A stretch of 64,000 nucleotides of DNA from Eisenibacter elegans DSM 3317 (GTDB lineage: Bacteria > Bacteroidota > Bacteroidia > Cytophagales > Microscillaceae), in assembly GCF_000430505.1 (NCBI RefSeq), contig NZ_AUMD01000012.1, forward strand, positions 434,001 to 498,000. Direction: 5' to 3'. Below the pieces are notes generated by a model, which did no database searches, was not told the DNA's origin, and was given only the letters and a program-made list of their open reading frames with translations. Below are positions 24,038-32,516 of the stretch, piece after piece. The position numbers were made by a program, and so were the translations under genes. Each line of letters begins with the position of its first letter. Positions within the stretch are counted from its first letter, which is position 1.

Positions 24038-25546
24038 TCAATGTTGTTTAACAATTTGTTTTTCAGGGGTATATTTTATTTTACTAACAAAAAAACCACT
24101 GCCACCGGCTTCGCCCAGGGCTGTATAGGGGTGTTCGCCCCAGATGAGGAAGTAATCATCATACCAATGTTTTAGCTGTACACTGTTGCTGAGGTTGATG
24201 CGTTCATCGCCTAGGATATCGCCAATGCGCTGGGAGTTTTGCTCCCCTACGGTACGATAACGGTGTACTAGCTTGGACTGAATTTTGTTTTGCTCCACAT
24301 AGGCAATGACAGTACTATCGCCTATAAAACCGATACGAAGATTTTCGCGCTGGGTATATTCTTTCAGGCGTTTGATACGGATGGTATTGTCCCAAAGCTT
24401 GCGCCCGTTGAGATCAAAGGCAGTAATGGTGGCGTGTAGGTATCGGTAGCCGTCGAAGGTGCGGAAGGCATCACGTGGATACATTACGCCCATATTGTTG
24501 TTACGATATTCTTCCACATAGCTTTCTGTAATTACATAGAGCTTGTCTTGGTAACTGATGAGGTCTTCTTGCATCGTGGATTTCGTCCGGATGATATAGT
24601 CTTTGCCCCGACTTTGGCGCTTGGCAATGCGTGCTTGTATGCGGTCCACTTGTCGTTCGTTGCGGTATTTGAAATAATTGACAAAGTCGACAAATTTGTA
24701 GAACATGACCTTGTCTGTTTTGCCTCCTTCAAACGTAGCGACACAAAAACCTTGGGGGAGGTTGAGGCAGCGATGAGAGAAGGTCGCCAGCAGCATTCAG
24801 CGGTTGTCGCCGGTTTTGCGGGCAATGATTTGCTGCAAATAACGGTCGCGATCTTCGCCAAGATTGAATACCGGGAGTAACCCTACCAAGATGGAATAAG
24901 GCTGTACAAAGATTTGACAGGTACGGCGGTTACGAATGACAAAGTAGGCGGTTTTGCCTTCGGGGTCATCGTAAATGCGCTGAAAGTCAGTGAACTTGTC
25001 AAAAAATGAAGGCATTATTTGGAAAGATACCTCGCCCGAGGGCAGGTATAGCGCCGTGCTCTTGTCGCGATAACGCCCAATAATCAAGACAACATCATCG
25101 ATGACCTTGAAATCCTCGACTTGCAACCTGAAAGGCAGACGGCCACTGAGGATACGTAACTCACCTGTTTGCACATCGATGCTGAGGGTAGAGAGATAGA
25201 GGCCGGAGTTGTCGGTGGTGAATATGTGGAAATAGCGCCCTTCATCATAATAGGTATCCAATACATAGAAGCGCCCCTTGAGGTCGTAGTTTTGTTGCCA
25301 GGCTTGCGCAAAATCTTCGGCAAAACGTGCCAGCTGTAAGGTACTGCTAAACTGCCGCGCTTGGGTAAAAGTAAGAATCCCTTTATCGCGCAGCGGAATC
25401 ACATCTAGAGCGTAGGGGAAGGCATCGGGGGTCAGTATTTCGAGGCGGGCAGTCTGCTCAAATTGCCCATAAGCAGGTAAAAACCCTCCAAGTAGCCAAA
25501 CTAGGCCAAGCCAGAGGAGCGCATGAAGATGAATGGGTGTGTGCAT
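24038..25546 (-). pseudogene. Secreted protein gene interrupted by one in-frame TGA
   Basis: Two open stretches, 24797-25546 (249 residues) and 24038-24796 (252 residues), lie in the same frame and are separated only by the TGA at 24797-24799 (CGC TGA ATG CTG). The first part has a signal peptide (about 1-27, ending PAYG) and beta-rich sequence. The second has no signal peptide and begins in mid-domain (MLLATFSHRCLNLPQGFCV, then a basic coiled stretch NERQVDRIQARIAKRQ). Together they would make a single protein of about 500 residues of the size and style of Bacteroidota secreted hypothetical proteins. A nonsense mutation or sequencing error is the simplest reading. Separate expression of two genes is possible because ATG follows the stop at once. 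Function is unknown. Confidence 0.65.
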
Positions 25547-25755
25547 AGGTTTGGCGGTTTAGTATGTTAGGGAGCGCCTTAGGATGATTAGGATAGTAAT
25601 ATAACCAAATTTGATTAAAATTGTGAGCAATCCAGCCAAATAAGTTTTCGGTATTTTGTAGCCCGATACTTGAACCCTTGTAGGGTTTATTGGTAATGAG
25701 CAACTCTTGGCAGGTTTTTTTGGTTATATACCCATCAAGGAAAACACTTCGAACA

Positions 25756-26121
25756 ATGTTACAGAAGAAAACACTTATCCTCGGCGCGACTACCAATGCC
25801 GATCGTTATGCTTATATGGCTGCCGAAAGACTGACGGCACACCAACACCCGATTGTGCTGGTGGGGATAAAAAAGGGAGAGGTTGTGGGCCAACCGATTG
25901 ACAACAGCCGCCAAATACACACAGACATAGATACACTGACCTTGTATGTAGGGCCTCAGAATCAGCCAGAATGGTACGACTATATCCTCCAAACCAAGCC
26001 ACAAAGACTTATTTTCAACCCCGGTACCGAAAACCCTGAGCTTGCCCAAAAAGCTAGCCAAGCTGGGATAGAAGTGCTCTATGCTTGTACTTTGGTGATG
26101 CTTTCGACCCAGCAGTATTGA
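25756..26121 (+). CDS. CoA-binding domain protein
   Basis: 121 residues from the ATG at 25756 (in-frame upstream codons are not family-like). The Rossmann-type CoA-binding fold (YccU/PF13380 type) is indicated by KKTLILGATTNADRYAYMAAERL, HPIVLVGIKKGEVVG, LTLYVGPQNQ and LIFNPGTENPELAQKASQAGIEVLYACTLVML. Such small proteins bind CoA or a nucleotide; the cellular role is unknown. It is co-directional with the metallo-hydrolase gene 33 bases downstream. Confidence 0.85.
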   Translation: MLQKKTLILGATTNADRYAYMAAERLTAHQHPIVLVGIKKGEVVGQPIDNSRQIHTDIDTLTLYVGPQNQPEWYDYILQTKPQRLIFNPGTENPELAQKASQAGIEVLYACTLVMLSTQQY

Positions 26122-26154
26122 GGAGATAAGCCCTGATTTTGTTTTCTTTGTTGT

Positions 26155-26925
26155 ATGATGAAAATAACTATCCTTGGGAGTGGTACTTCGCAGGGCGTGC
26201 CGGTGATTGCGTGTGATTGTGTAGTGTGTCGGTCGCTCGATTTTCGGGACCAACGCCTCCGCGTGTCTGTACATGTGGAGTATAAGGGCAAGAGTCTTGT
26301 TATTGATACAGGGCCAGACTTCAGGCAGCAGATGTTACGGCACGATATCCGCCAAGTAGATGCGGTCTTGTATACCCATGAGCACAAAGACCATACTGCC
26401 GGAATGGATGATCTCCGCACGTTTCAGTTCAAGATGCCGAACGATATGCCCATCTATGCGCGCAACCACGTATTGGAGCAGCTCAAACGAGAATTTGCCT
26501 ATATCTTTGTTGACAAAACTCAGAAATACCCAGGCGTGCTTTCGGTAGCGCCACATATCATCGAAAACAAGCTTTTTGAAGTAGAGGGTATCCCGATTCT
26601 GCCGATAGAGGTCTTACACTATAAGTTGCCAGTCTTTGGCTTTCGGATTGGGGATTTTACCTATATCACCGATGCCAACTATATCGCGCCCAAGGAGCTA
26701 GACAAGGTCAGGGGAACCAAGGTGCTGGTCTTGGATGCGCTCCAAAAAGAAGATCATCTCTCTCACTATACCCTAGCGCAGGCGCTGGAGGTAATGGCCG
26801 AAATCAAACCTGAGCAGGGCTACCTGACACATATCAGCCACAAAATGGGCTTGCATCGGGAGGTTGAGCGAGACCTTCCCAGCTATGTCAGGTTGGCTTA
26901 TGATGGTTTGCAGCTACAGCTCTAA
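26155..26925 (+). CDS. MBL-fold metallo-hydrolase (PhnP-like)
   Basis: 256 residues. The metallo-beta-lactamase motif THEHKDH gives His75, His77, Asp79 and His80. The N-terminal GSGTSQGVPVIACDCVVC with three Cys (20, 22, 25) is typical of the PhnP/RNase Z-like subgroup that cleaves phosphodiesters. DANYIAP and HISHKMGLH carry later metal ligands. The physiological substrate in Bacteroidota is not established. ATG 26158 is an equally good start. Confidence 0.88.
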   Translation: MMKITILGSGTSQGVPVIACDCVVCRSLDFRDQRLRVSVHVEYKGKSLVIDTGPDFRQQMLRHDIRQVDAVLYTHEHKDHTAGMDDLRTFQFKMPNDMPIYARNHVLEQLKREFAYIFVDKTQKYPGVLSVAPHIIENKLFEVEGIPILPIEVLHYKLPVFGFRIGDFTYITDANYIAPKELDKVRGTKVLVLDALQKEDHLSHYTLAQALEVMAEIKPEQGYLTHISHKMGLHREVERDLPSYVRLAYDGLQLQL

Positions 26926-26941
26926 ATAGATGGGCATCAAA

Positions 26942-26972
26942 AGCCTGTCAGGGAGTTGGCCGCTGACAGGCT
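26942..26972 (-). terminator. Terminator between convergent genes
   Basis: Perfect 10-bp stem AGCCTGTCAG / CTGACAGGCT with an 11-base loop. On the minus strand it is followed by TTTTGATG, so it best serves the DUF2147 gene, but it also lies 16 bases after the MBL gene stop. Confidence 0.65.
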
Positions 26973-27031
26973 GTGATGTGTATAAGTACCAAAAATAAGT
27001 TTTTTGGACTATTTAGGCTATGGTTTGTTGA

Positions 27032-27469
27032 TTATTTGGGAGCATTGGTAGGTAGCCAAGTTTGGGTACGGTAAAACATCCCCCAATACCCACGCACCTT
27101 GAGTGTATTGCCTTCGCGCCATATTTTACAGTTGTATTCTTTACCACTTTCGGGATCGAGGATTTTGCCGCCCGACAGCTCGTTGCCATCCGCAGAGGCT
27201 TTGAGGCCGCTGAAGATGACCATTCCCAATACGGGTTTGTTTTTGCGCTCGTCCGTACATTTTTCGCAAAGCCCTTTGGCTTCTTCGGGGTCGGTGATAG
27301 AAATAATCTTACCAGCATAAGTGCCAGCAGTGGTTTTGTAGATATGTACTACGGAGCGCTCCTTGCCGGTGTTGTCGTCGACGGTCTTGAAATAGCCCAC
27401 TACTTGGGCTTGTACGCCCAATAGGCTTAGGCAACACAACACAAAACTGATAATGATGGTCTTTTGCAT
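27032..27469 (-). CDS. Secreted DUF2147 family protein
   Basis: 145 residues from the ATG at 27469, directly before a signal peptide (MQKTIIISFVLCCLSLLGVQA). DUF2147 features are present: VVGYFKTVDD with GKERSVVHIYK, a two-Cys loop (GLCEKCTDERKNKPVLGM), GGKILDPESGKEYNCKIW and the closing LKVRGYWGMFYRTQTW. The fold is lipocalin-like and periplasmic; function is unknown. Confidence 0.88.
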   Translation of the reverse strand: MQKTIIISFVLCCLSLLGVQAQVVGYFKTVDDNTGKERSVVHIYKTTAGTYAGKIISITDPEEAKGLCEKCTDERKNKPVLGMVIFSGLKASADGNELSGGKILDPESGKEYNCKIWREGNTLKVRGYWGMFYRTQTWLPTNAPK

Positions 27470-27515
27470 AAGGGAAGTTAGTTTAAAACGGGGATAATTG
27501 GTCAACAAAAATACG

Positions 27516-27617
27516 TTTTTATACCAAGATTTGCTTGGTTTGAGGGCTTACTCGATTTGATTTTCTTGATGCTCAAGGATTTTCAACATACACACTTCCC
27601 AAATTAATGCTGATGGG
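27516..27617 (-). repeat. R1 interspersed repeat, copy B
   Basis: Reverse orientation: begins TTTTTATACCAAGATTTG and runs through CTTGATGCTCAAGGATTTTC to the decayed CTTCCCAAATTAATGCTGAT end. The internal hairpin here has the loop form CTTGATGCTCAAG. It lies between the DUF2147 start and the end of the GGGP synthase gene. Confidence 0.75.
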
Positions 27618-27637
27618 GGCACAATCCGAATCAGTGG

Positions 27638-28366
27638 TTACGCTTTCCAGCGAAGCAATTCGTCGAGCAAGTCGGGGTTGGTTTCGAGCGCATTGCCCAC
27701 CACTACCATATCAGCGCCGGCTTGGTAGGCTTGGCGCAGGTGGTCGGCGTGGCGGATACCTCCGCCTATCACCAGGGGATTTTGGGTTTGTTGGCGGATG
27801 GCACTGATGACCGCCGGGGGGATGGGGTGTTGTGCGCCGCTGCCTGCATCGGCATAGATAAGCCTCAGCCCCAGCAGCTCTCCGGCGAGCGCTGTACAGG
27901 CGGCTAGCTCAGGCTTGTCGGAGGGGATAGGGTTCGTGTTGCTGATATAAGCTACGGTGGTAGTGCGCCCTCCATCTACCAACAAGTAGGCCGTAGGAAT
28001 GATTTCTAAGCCGCTGCCTTTTAGGAATGGTGCGGCAGCCACGTGTTGCCCAATCAGGTATTCAGGGTTGCGGCCTGATATTAAAGAAAGCAACAAGATA
28101 GCGTCTGCGCTTGAGCTGATGTGTAGGTTGCTTCCCGGAAAAATGATTACTGGCTGCACACACATTTGGCGGATGTAGGCAAGGGTTTGCTCTAGGTTGC
28201 CTTGAGTGATGAGGCTGCCCCCTACCAGCACCCAGTCTACTGCGGCAAAGGCAGGCTTGCTACTCCAACGTTCAAACACCTGTGGCGAAAACTTGTCGGG
28301 ATCTATCAATAGCCCAAAAGCTTTATGCCCTTGGGTTTGTAGTTGTATCAGTTGCTTGAGCAGCAT
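27638..28366 (-). CDS. Geranylgeranylglyceryl phosphate synthase family protein
   Basis: 242-residue TIM-barrel of the GGGPS/PcrB family, which joins glycerol-1-phosphate to a polyprenyl diphosphate in an ether bond. Family signatures are GLLIDPDKF near the start, VDWVLVGGSL, VIIFPGSNLHIS, a conserved isoprene-pocket stretch, YADAGSGAQHPI and LVIGGGIRH with MVVVGNALE for phosphate binding. Bacteroidota carry such enzymes although they lack archaeal lipids, and their product's role is not settled. The start overlaps the next gene upstream by 44 bases, so it is coupled to a putative membrane-protein module. Confidence 0.9.
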   Translation of the reverse strand: MLLKQLIQLQTQGHKAFGLLIDPDKFSPQVFERWSSKPAFAAVDWVLVGGSLITQGNLEQTLAYIRQMCVQPVIIFPGSNLHISSSADAILLLSLISGRNPEYLIGQHVAAAPFLKGSGLEIIPTAYLLVDGGRTTTVAYISNTNPIPSDKPELAACTALAGELLGLRLIYADAGSGAQHPIPPAVISAIRQQTQNPLVIGGGIRHADHLRQAYQAGADMVVVGNALETNPDLLDELLRWKA

Positions 28367-28817
28367 TATGAGCAGTTTGGGAAGTTGATGAAGAAGACTT
28401 TCCGCCGGGAGCGCGTCCTTGTTGTTGGGCAGCTTGGCGTAAGTATTGTAGCGCCAAAGTCTGCACTACATCTTTGAAAAAAACAAACAGCCAGTTGCGC
28501 ATCTCTGCTTTGACCATCTGCCAGAGCTTGCTTTCTTGTGGAGGCGCAACAGGCCGCTCAGTAGGGGTTTCTATTGGCGTTTGCTCGGGGGTTGGGCTTG
28601 GTTGTTGGGGCTTGGTATTGGCTTTTTGCAAAGTACGGACTACTTGATAAGTACCAAAGGCCATACCGGCCATAAACAGCACCGTGCTGAGCTTGCCCAA
28701 TTCCAACTTGAGCTTCTTTTCTTGCTGACGTAGCTGCTTGTTTAGCTCTAGGCGCTTACGATCGAAGGGACTTGCGTCTAGCTCGTTTGCGCTCTTCGTC
28801 TTTGTTGATTTCGTCAT
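28323..28817 (-). CDS. Hypothetical membrane-associated protein with Pro/Thr-rich linker
   Basis: 164 residues. A Lys-rich N-terminus (1-42) precedes one hydrophobic helix (about 43-62; LSTVLFMAGMAFGTYQVV), a Pro/Thr/Glu-rich linker (67-95), an amphipathic helix region (LWQMVKAEMRNWLFVFFKDVVQTLALQYL) and a Ser/Thr-rich tail. It overlaps both neighbours (62 bases with the holin-like gene, 44 with the GGGP synthase), which supports joint expression. A later start is possible. No family is recognised. Confidence 0.65.
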   Translation of the reverse strand: MTKSTKTKSANELDASPFDRKRLELNKQLRQQEKKLKLELGKLSTVLFMAGMAFGTYQVVRTLQKANTKPQQPSPTPEQTPIETPTERPVAPPQESKLWQMVKAEMRNWLFVFFKDVVQTLALQYLRQAAQQQGRAPGGKSSSSTSQTAHNAAQATDTTTNPRA

Positions 28818-29157
28818 AAATTTTGTATTCCAATTGGTTATGCAATCTTTGTCGAATCAGCCATAACATCATCAAAAAAAGCCCTTGAACGCCTGCAATA
28901 CACAGAAAACCGGCAAAAGGTGTATCTGGAAACCACCAATGATTGATTAGCAAGGCCAGCCCCACACTGATAAGCAGCCACAGCGAAAGCATGATGATGG
29001 CAATCACAAAAACTTCCAACAACAGGATGATGAGTGTCGCAATGCGCTCCTGAAAATCGAGCTTGGTCAGCTCTACCCTTGTTTCGACATATTGCGTAAC
29101 AAGGTCTGCGATGAGTTGTCGGTCGATGAGTTGATTGAGCAGTTGTTTTAAATTCAT
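28756..29157 (-). CDS. Phage holin / YqjE-like family membrane protein
   Basis: 133 residues. A soluble N-terminal helix (ADLVTQYVETRVELTKLDFQERI) is followed by two membrane helices (about 41-69 and 79-102) and a charged tail (EINKDEERKRARRKSLRS). This is the layout of the phage_holin_3_6/YqjE group, which is common on bacterial chromosomes and unrelated to a prophage here. It lies 30 bases upstream of nothing else on its strand except AddB, from which it probably continues the operon. Confidence 0.75.
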   Translation of the reverse strand: MNLKQLLNQLIDRQLIADLVTQYVETRVELTKLDFQERIATLIILLLEVFVIAIIMLSLWLLISVGLALLINHWWFPDTPFAGFLCIAGVQGLFLMMLWLIRQRLHNQLEYKIYDEINKDEERKRARRKSLRS

Positions 29158-29187
29158 ACGACAGCGGAGGCTTGGGTGTGCATTGGC

Positions 29188-32100
29188 TTAGCGGTTACAA
29201 ATATCTTTATAAATACAATATTGACAAGTATCGGTGTCAGTGGTTTTTGCGAAGTCTTCTTGTGGGTCAAGCATTTTCCGGATGATTTGCTCCAAATGAT
29301 ACTCCGAAGTCTGGATAAAGCCCTGCCAATCTTGGGTCGAAAGTTGTGGGCTTTGGCCTTTTTCTTCCAAAGAGAGTAAAAATTTCTCTGGTTCACGCAA
29401 GGCATATACGCCGGCGCTGAGCTGTGTGGGCGGGGTTTGGGTGCGGGTAGCAGGCAAAAAGCGCTGCTTCTCGAAAAGCTCTTTGGCCACAATATACTTA
29501 TAAATCCAGAGCTGCCGTAGCTTATCAGCCATAGGGTCGGTATGGAGGCGCTCCAGTTCTTCGGTTTTGATGTGTAGCTCAGTAGCACGCACCTTCCCGG
29601 TTTTATAATCGATGATGCGCAGGTGTGGCCCTATCTGGTCGAGTCGGTCGATGATACCGGTAATCTTGACGCGCAGGGTCTCCCCGTGGATGATGGTCTC
29701 AAAAGTAGTGATGATATTTTCACGCTGCCGTTTGCCTAGCTTGTCAGTATCGTCTTTGACGTTTTCAAGCAAAATAATTTCAAAAGGCTGTTCCGATTTC
29801 TGAATTTCAGCAATTTGCGCTTTCAGAAACTGCTCCATAAACGTAACGGCCACTTCCTTGGTGATATAGTTTTCGCCGGTGAGGTCGTAGTTGACGTAGT
29901 TGCTTTGTTTGAACTTTTCTTCTACAATACCCGGCACCTGCGGCAGCATTTGTTCGATATCACTGATGCCTACCTGGCGGTGTAGGTTCTTAGAGGCCAT
30001 CTGTGTGAAAAGCTCTTCCAAAATTTCGTGGATGATAGTCCCAAACTTATCAGCGCCCAGCTCATCACTCGTTTGCTGTGGAGCTTGCAGACCAATAATT
30101 TCAGCAAAGAAATACTTTAGCGAGCAGGCAATGAAGGTATTGATGTGGGCGGGAGAGAGGCCGCTTTGTGTAATTTGTTGTTTGACTTTTTGCAACAGCC
30201 AAGGGCTTTTGTTGATGCGTAGTTCGGGGCTTTGCTCAGCTTGTCGGGTGCGGTATTGGGCTTGGCGTGTGCGCACCTTTAGCTTGGGGTTGGCCTGTAC
30301 CCAGTCGCTTTCAATCTGGTATAGTAAGCGACTGCGCTCCTTGGCTCCATACGTATCCGAGGGAGCCACATATACCAATGCCACACGCTGTGCGCGCTGT
30401 AGCAAGCGGTAAAAATGATAGGAGATAATCGCGTCTTGATCGCTATAAGTAGGCAAACCATAGCTGCGCGCAATGTCAAGGGGGATAAAAGAGTTGATTT
30501 TTTTGGTGTGGGGCAAAATCCCCTCATTGGCCGAGAGGATGATTACCTGCTCAAAGTCCAATGCCCGGGTTTCGAGCAACCCCATCAGTTGCAAGGGGCT
30601 GAGGCGGTCACTGTCAAAAACAATGGTTTCTTGCCGCAGCGCCTGATAGAGCAAGGTCCTAAAAAACCGTCTATTTTCCGAAATCTGCCTATACAGTCCC
30701 TTGTTGTGTGTTTTGTATCGGTTGAGGGTTTGGCGGATATCTGCCAATACTTCCTGAAATAATTGCCTGTATTCTAGCTCCATTGCTTCTTCGTGGGCTT
30801 GGCCCGAGGGCAATAGCAGCAGCAGTGCTTCGAGCTGGTCTATGAGCTTGCCCACACTGCCGACTCGTGTCAAAAGCAGCTCCAACAGCGGGCGCAATGA
30901 GGCCAGCTGTGCTTTGTATAGTGCCAAATCTTGGGCAAAATCTTCTTGAAAAACAGGGTCTAGGTCAATCTCTAGCAACTCTTCTTGCGAAAGGGCAAAT
31001 TTATTATGCTTGTTGATAAACCAAATCAGGGCATGGCTAAGGCGCTTTTCGCCGCTTTCGGGAGGCAGGTGCGCTTGCTCATAGCTCCGAAAATAGCGGT
31101 GCTGGAACAAGGCCAAGAGGTGTTTGTAGTTAAACTTATAGACCCACTTGTTGCCCTCACGCTGTCGCTTCAGCTGCCCATGGAGCGCAAAAAACAACTC
31201 GGTAAAATGAAACAAGTGCGAATGCCTGAAAGACATTCCCATGGTGATATTGAGTGCTTTGTGTTGGGTATCTAAGCCCTGTAATACCGGTAGGAGCAGG
31301 TTTTCGTCAGACAAGACGATGGCTGTCTTGAGGTTTTCGACCTCGGCCAAGGGTTTTTGTTCCCATTGGTGTAGCAGTTGGTTGGCTATTTGGCCTTGCC
31401 AAGCGGCATTGGCTGCCGCAATAATTTCGACTTCTTTTTCGCCATCGAGCATAGCCCGCCCCTCAAAATACCAAGGACTGGCCCAACTGTTTTTATACTT
31501 GCGCAAAAAAGCCCCGGCCTTGTTTTCGATGTTGTGGCTGAGGTAGTAGGTATCTGAGTCCCAATAAGCGCCCCCTCGATTATGTTTGATGAGTTTTTGC
31601 AAAATCTGCTCTTCGGCGTGGCTGAGCGCGTTCATCCCCACCCACAAGAAGCGCTTGTGTTGCGGATGGTTGAGCAAATAATGGTCTATATTTTCGGCTA
31701 CCCGTCGGTAGAGCATCCCTTGATAGGCGAGGTTATAGGTGCGTAGCCGCTCCTGAAAAGCATCATAAGCACTGTGTAAGTTTTCCCAAAGTTTGAAATA
31801 GCGTTTGATGCGCTCTGTCATTTTCTCCGGACTGATGCCCCATTGTTGTAGCAGTTTGATGTCATATAAATTATGGAACAGGGCCTTGGGGTCTATCAGG
31901 GCTCGGTCTACTTGGTCAAAATCTTTGAGCAACACATAGCCCCAAGCCGCAAAGCGATCAATGTCGATGTTGTCGTCCAAGTGTTGATAGACATCGTAGA
32001 GCTCTAGCAGCAAGGTCATTGCTCCAGTAACCTTGGTGTCGGTCAGGTAAGTGAAAAAGTCCTCAATCGGAATCAACACAGGTTGATTTTCGGGCTTGAT

Positions 32101-32229
32101 ATGGGCACTGAGGGCGTGTTTGAAATAAAAGGTCGCCCGTTTGGTGGGCAACACTACGACCGTTTGGGCTAGGTCTTCGGCATAGGTTTGGCAAATATGT
32201 GCCGCGCATTGAGCTAAGAATGACTGCAT
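29188..32229 (-). CDS. addB: AddB-like PD-(D/E)XK nuclease/helicase subunit
   Basis: 1013 residues. The N-terminal half resembles an inactivated UvrD-like helicase (VVVLPTKRATFYFKHAL, later DFEQVIILSANEGILPHTK). The C-terminal part is a RecB-family nuclease with FGTIIHEILEELF and the PD-(D/E)XK core IIDYKTGKVRATEL. Four Cys for an iron-sulfur cluster are visible: one in FIACSLKYFF and three in CQYCIYKDIC at the end, as in AddB. With AddA it would process double-strand breaks for recombination; addA is not in this window. It is the first gene of a minus-strand run with the holin-like gene and GGGP synthase. Confidence 0.88.
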   Translation of the reverse strand: MQSFLAQCAAHICQTYAEDLAQTVVVLPTKRATFYFKHALSAHIKPENQPVLIPIEDFFTYLTDTKVTGAMTLLLELYDVYQHLDDNIDIDRFAAWGYVLLKDFDQVDRALIDPKALFHNLYDIKLLQQWGISPEKMTERIKRYFKLWENLHSAYDAFQERLRTYNLAYQGMLYRRVAENIDHYLLNHPQHKRFLWVGMNALSHAEEQILQKLIKHNRGGAYWDSDTYYLSHNIENKAGAFLRKYKNSWASPWYFEGRAMLDGEKEVEIIAAANAAWQGQIANQLLHQWEQKPLAEVENLKTAIVLSDENLLLPVLQGLDTQHKALNITMGMSFRHSHLFHFTELFFALHGQLKRQREGNKWVYKFNYKHLLALFQHRYFRSYEQAHLPPESGEKRLSHALIWFINKHNKFALSQEELLEIDLDPVFQEDFAQDLALYKAQLASLRPLLELLLTRVGSVGKLIDQLEALLLLLPSGQAHEEAMELEYRQLFQEVLADIRQTLNRYKTHNKGLYRQISENRRFFRTLLYQALRQETIVFDSDRLSPLQLMGLLETRALDFEQVIILSANEGILPHTKKINSFIPLDIARSYGLPTYSDQDAIISYHFYRLLQRAQRVALVYVAPSDTYGAKERSRLLYQIESDWVQANPKLKVRTRQAQYRTRQAEQSPELRINKSPWLLQKVKQQITQSGLSPAHINTFIACSLKYFFAEIIGLQAPQQTSDELGADKFGTIIHEILEELFTQMASKNLHRQVGISDIEQMLPQVPGIVEEKFKQSNYVNYDLTGENYITKEVAVTFMEQFLKAQIAEIQKSEQPFEIILLENVKDDTDKLGKRQRENIITTFETIIHGETLRVKITGIIDRLDQIGPHLRIIDYKTGKVRATELHIKTEELERLHTDPMADKLRQLWIYKYIVAKELFEKQRFLPATRTQTPPTQLSAGVYALREPEKFLLSLEEKGQSPQLSTQDWQGFIQTSEYHLEQIIRKMLDPQEDFAKTTDTDTCQYCIYKDICNR

Positions 32230-32343
32230 CCGGGAGCGATTGAGGTATCAAATAACGAAGTGAAGTTAGCAAAATTCGCTCAAATACTTCCGTTTATGCT
32301 CAGTTTTCAAGGAATTCAAGACATTGCACCGTCTTAAGAAGGC

Positions 32344-32453
32344 TTTTTATGCCCAACCAAAATTGGTTTGGGAAATCTGCGCACTGAGAATCCTTGAGCA
32401 TCAAGGAAATCAAATCCTGTAAATGCTCAAATCTTGTGAATCTTGACATAAAA
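32344..32453 (+). repeat. R1 interspersed repeat, copy C
   Basis: Full-length copy: TTTTTATGCCCAACC start, AAAATTGGTTTGGG, hairpin CCTTGAGCATCAAGG, AAATC units and the end CTTGACATAAAA. It occupies most of the 287-base gap between the addB start and the end of the HAMP-GAF-PAS gene. Nothing else is seen in the gap. Confidence 0.8.
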
Positions 32454-32516
32454 CTATGGGCGAAGTCTCATTTTACCCCCCAAAAGGTATCAAACTTTGA
32501 ACAGTATCTGTAAAAG

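Noticed and set aside
24797-24799. TGA as a selenocysteine codon
   Set aside because: The residues around it resemble no selenoprotein, and no SECIS-like stem was recognised just after it. A simple nonsense change is more likely.
28756-29157. Holin-like gene as evidence of a prophage
   Set aside because: No lysin, capsid, tail, integrase or att site lies nearby, and this family is common on chromosomes.
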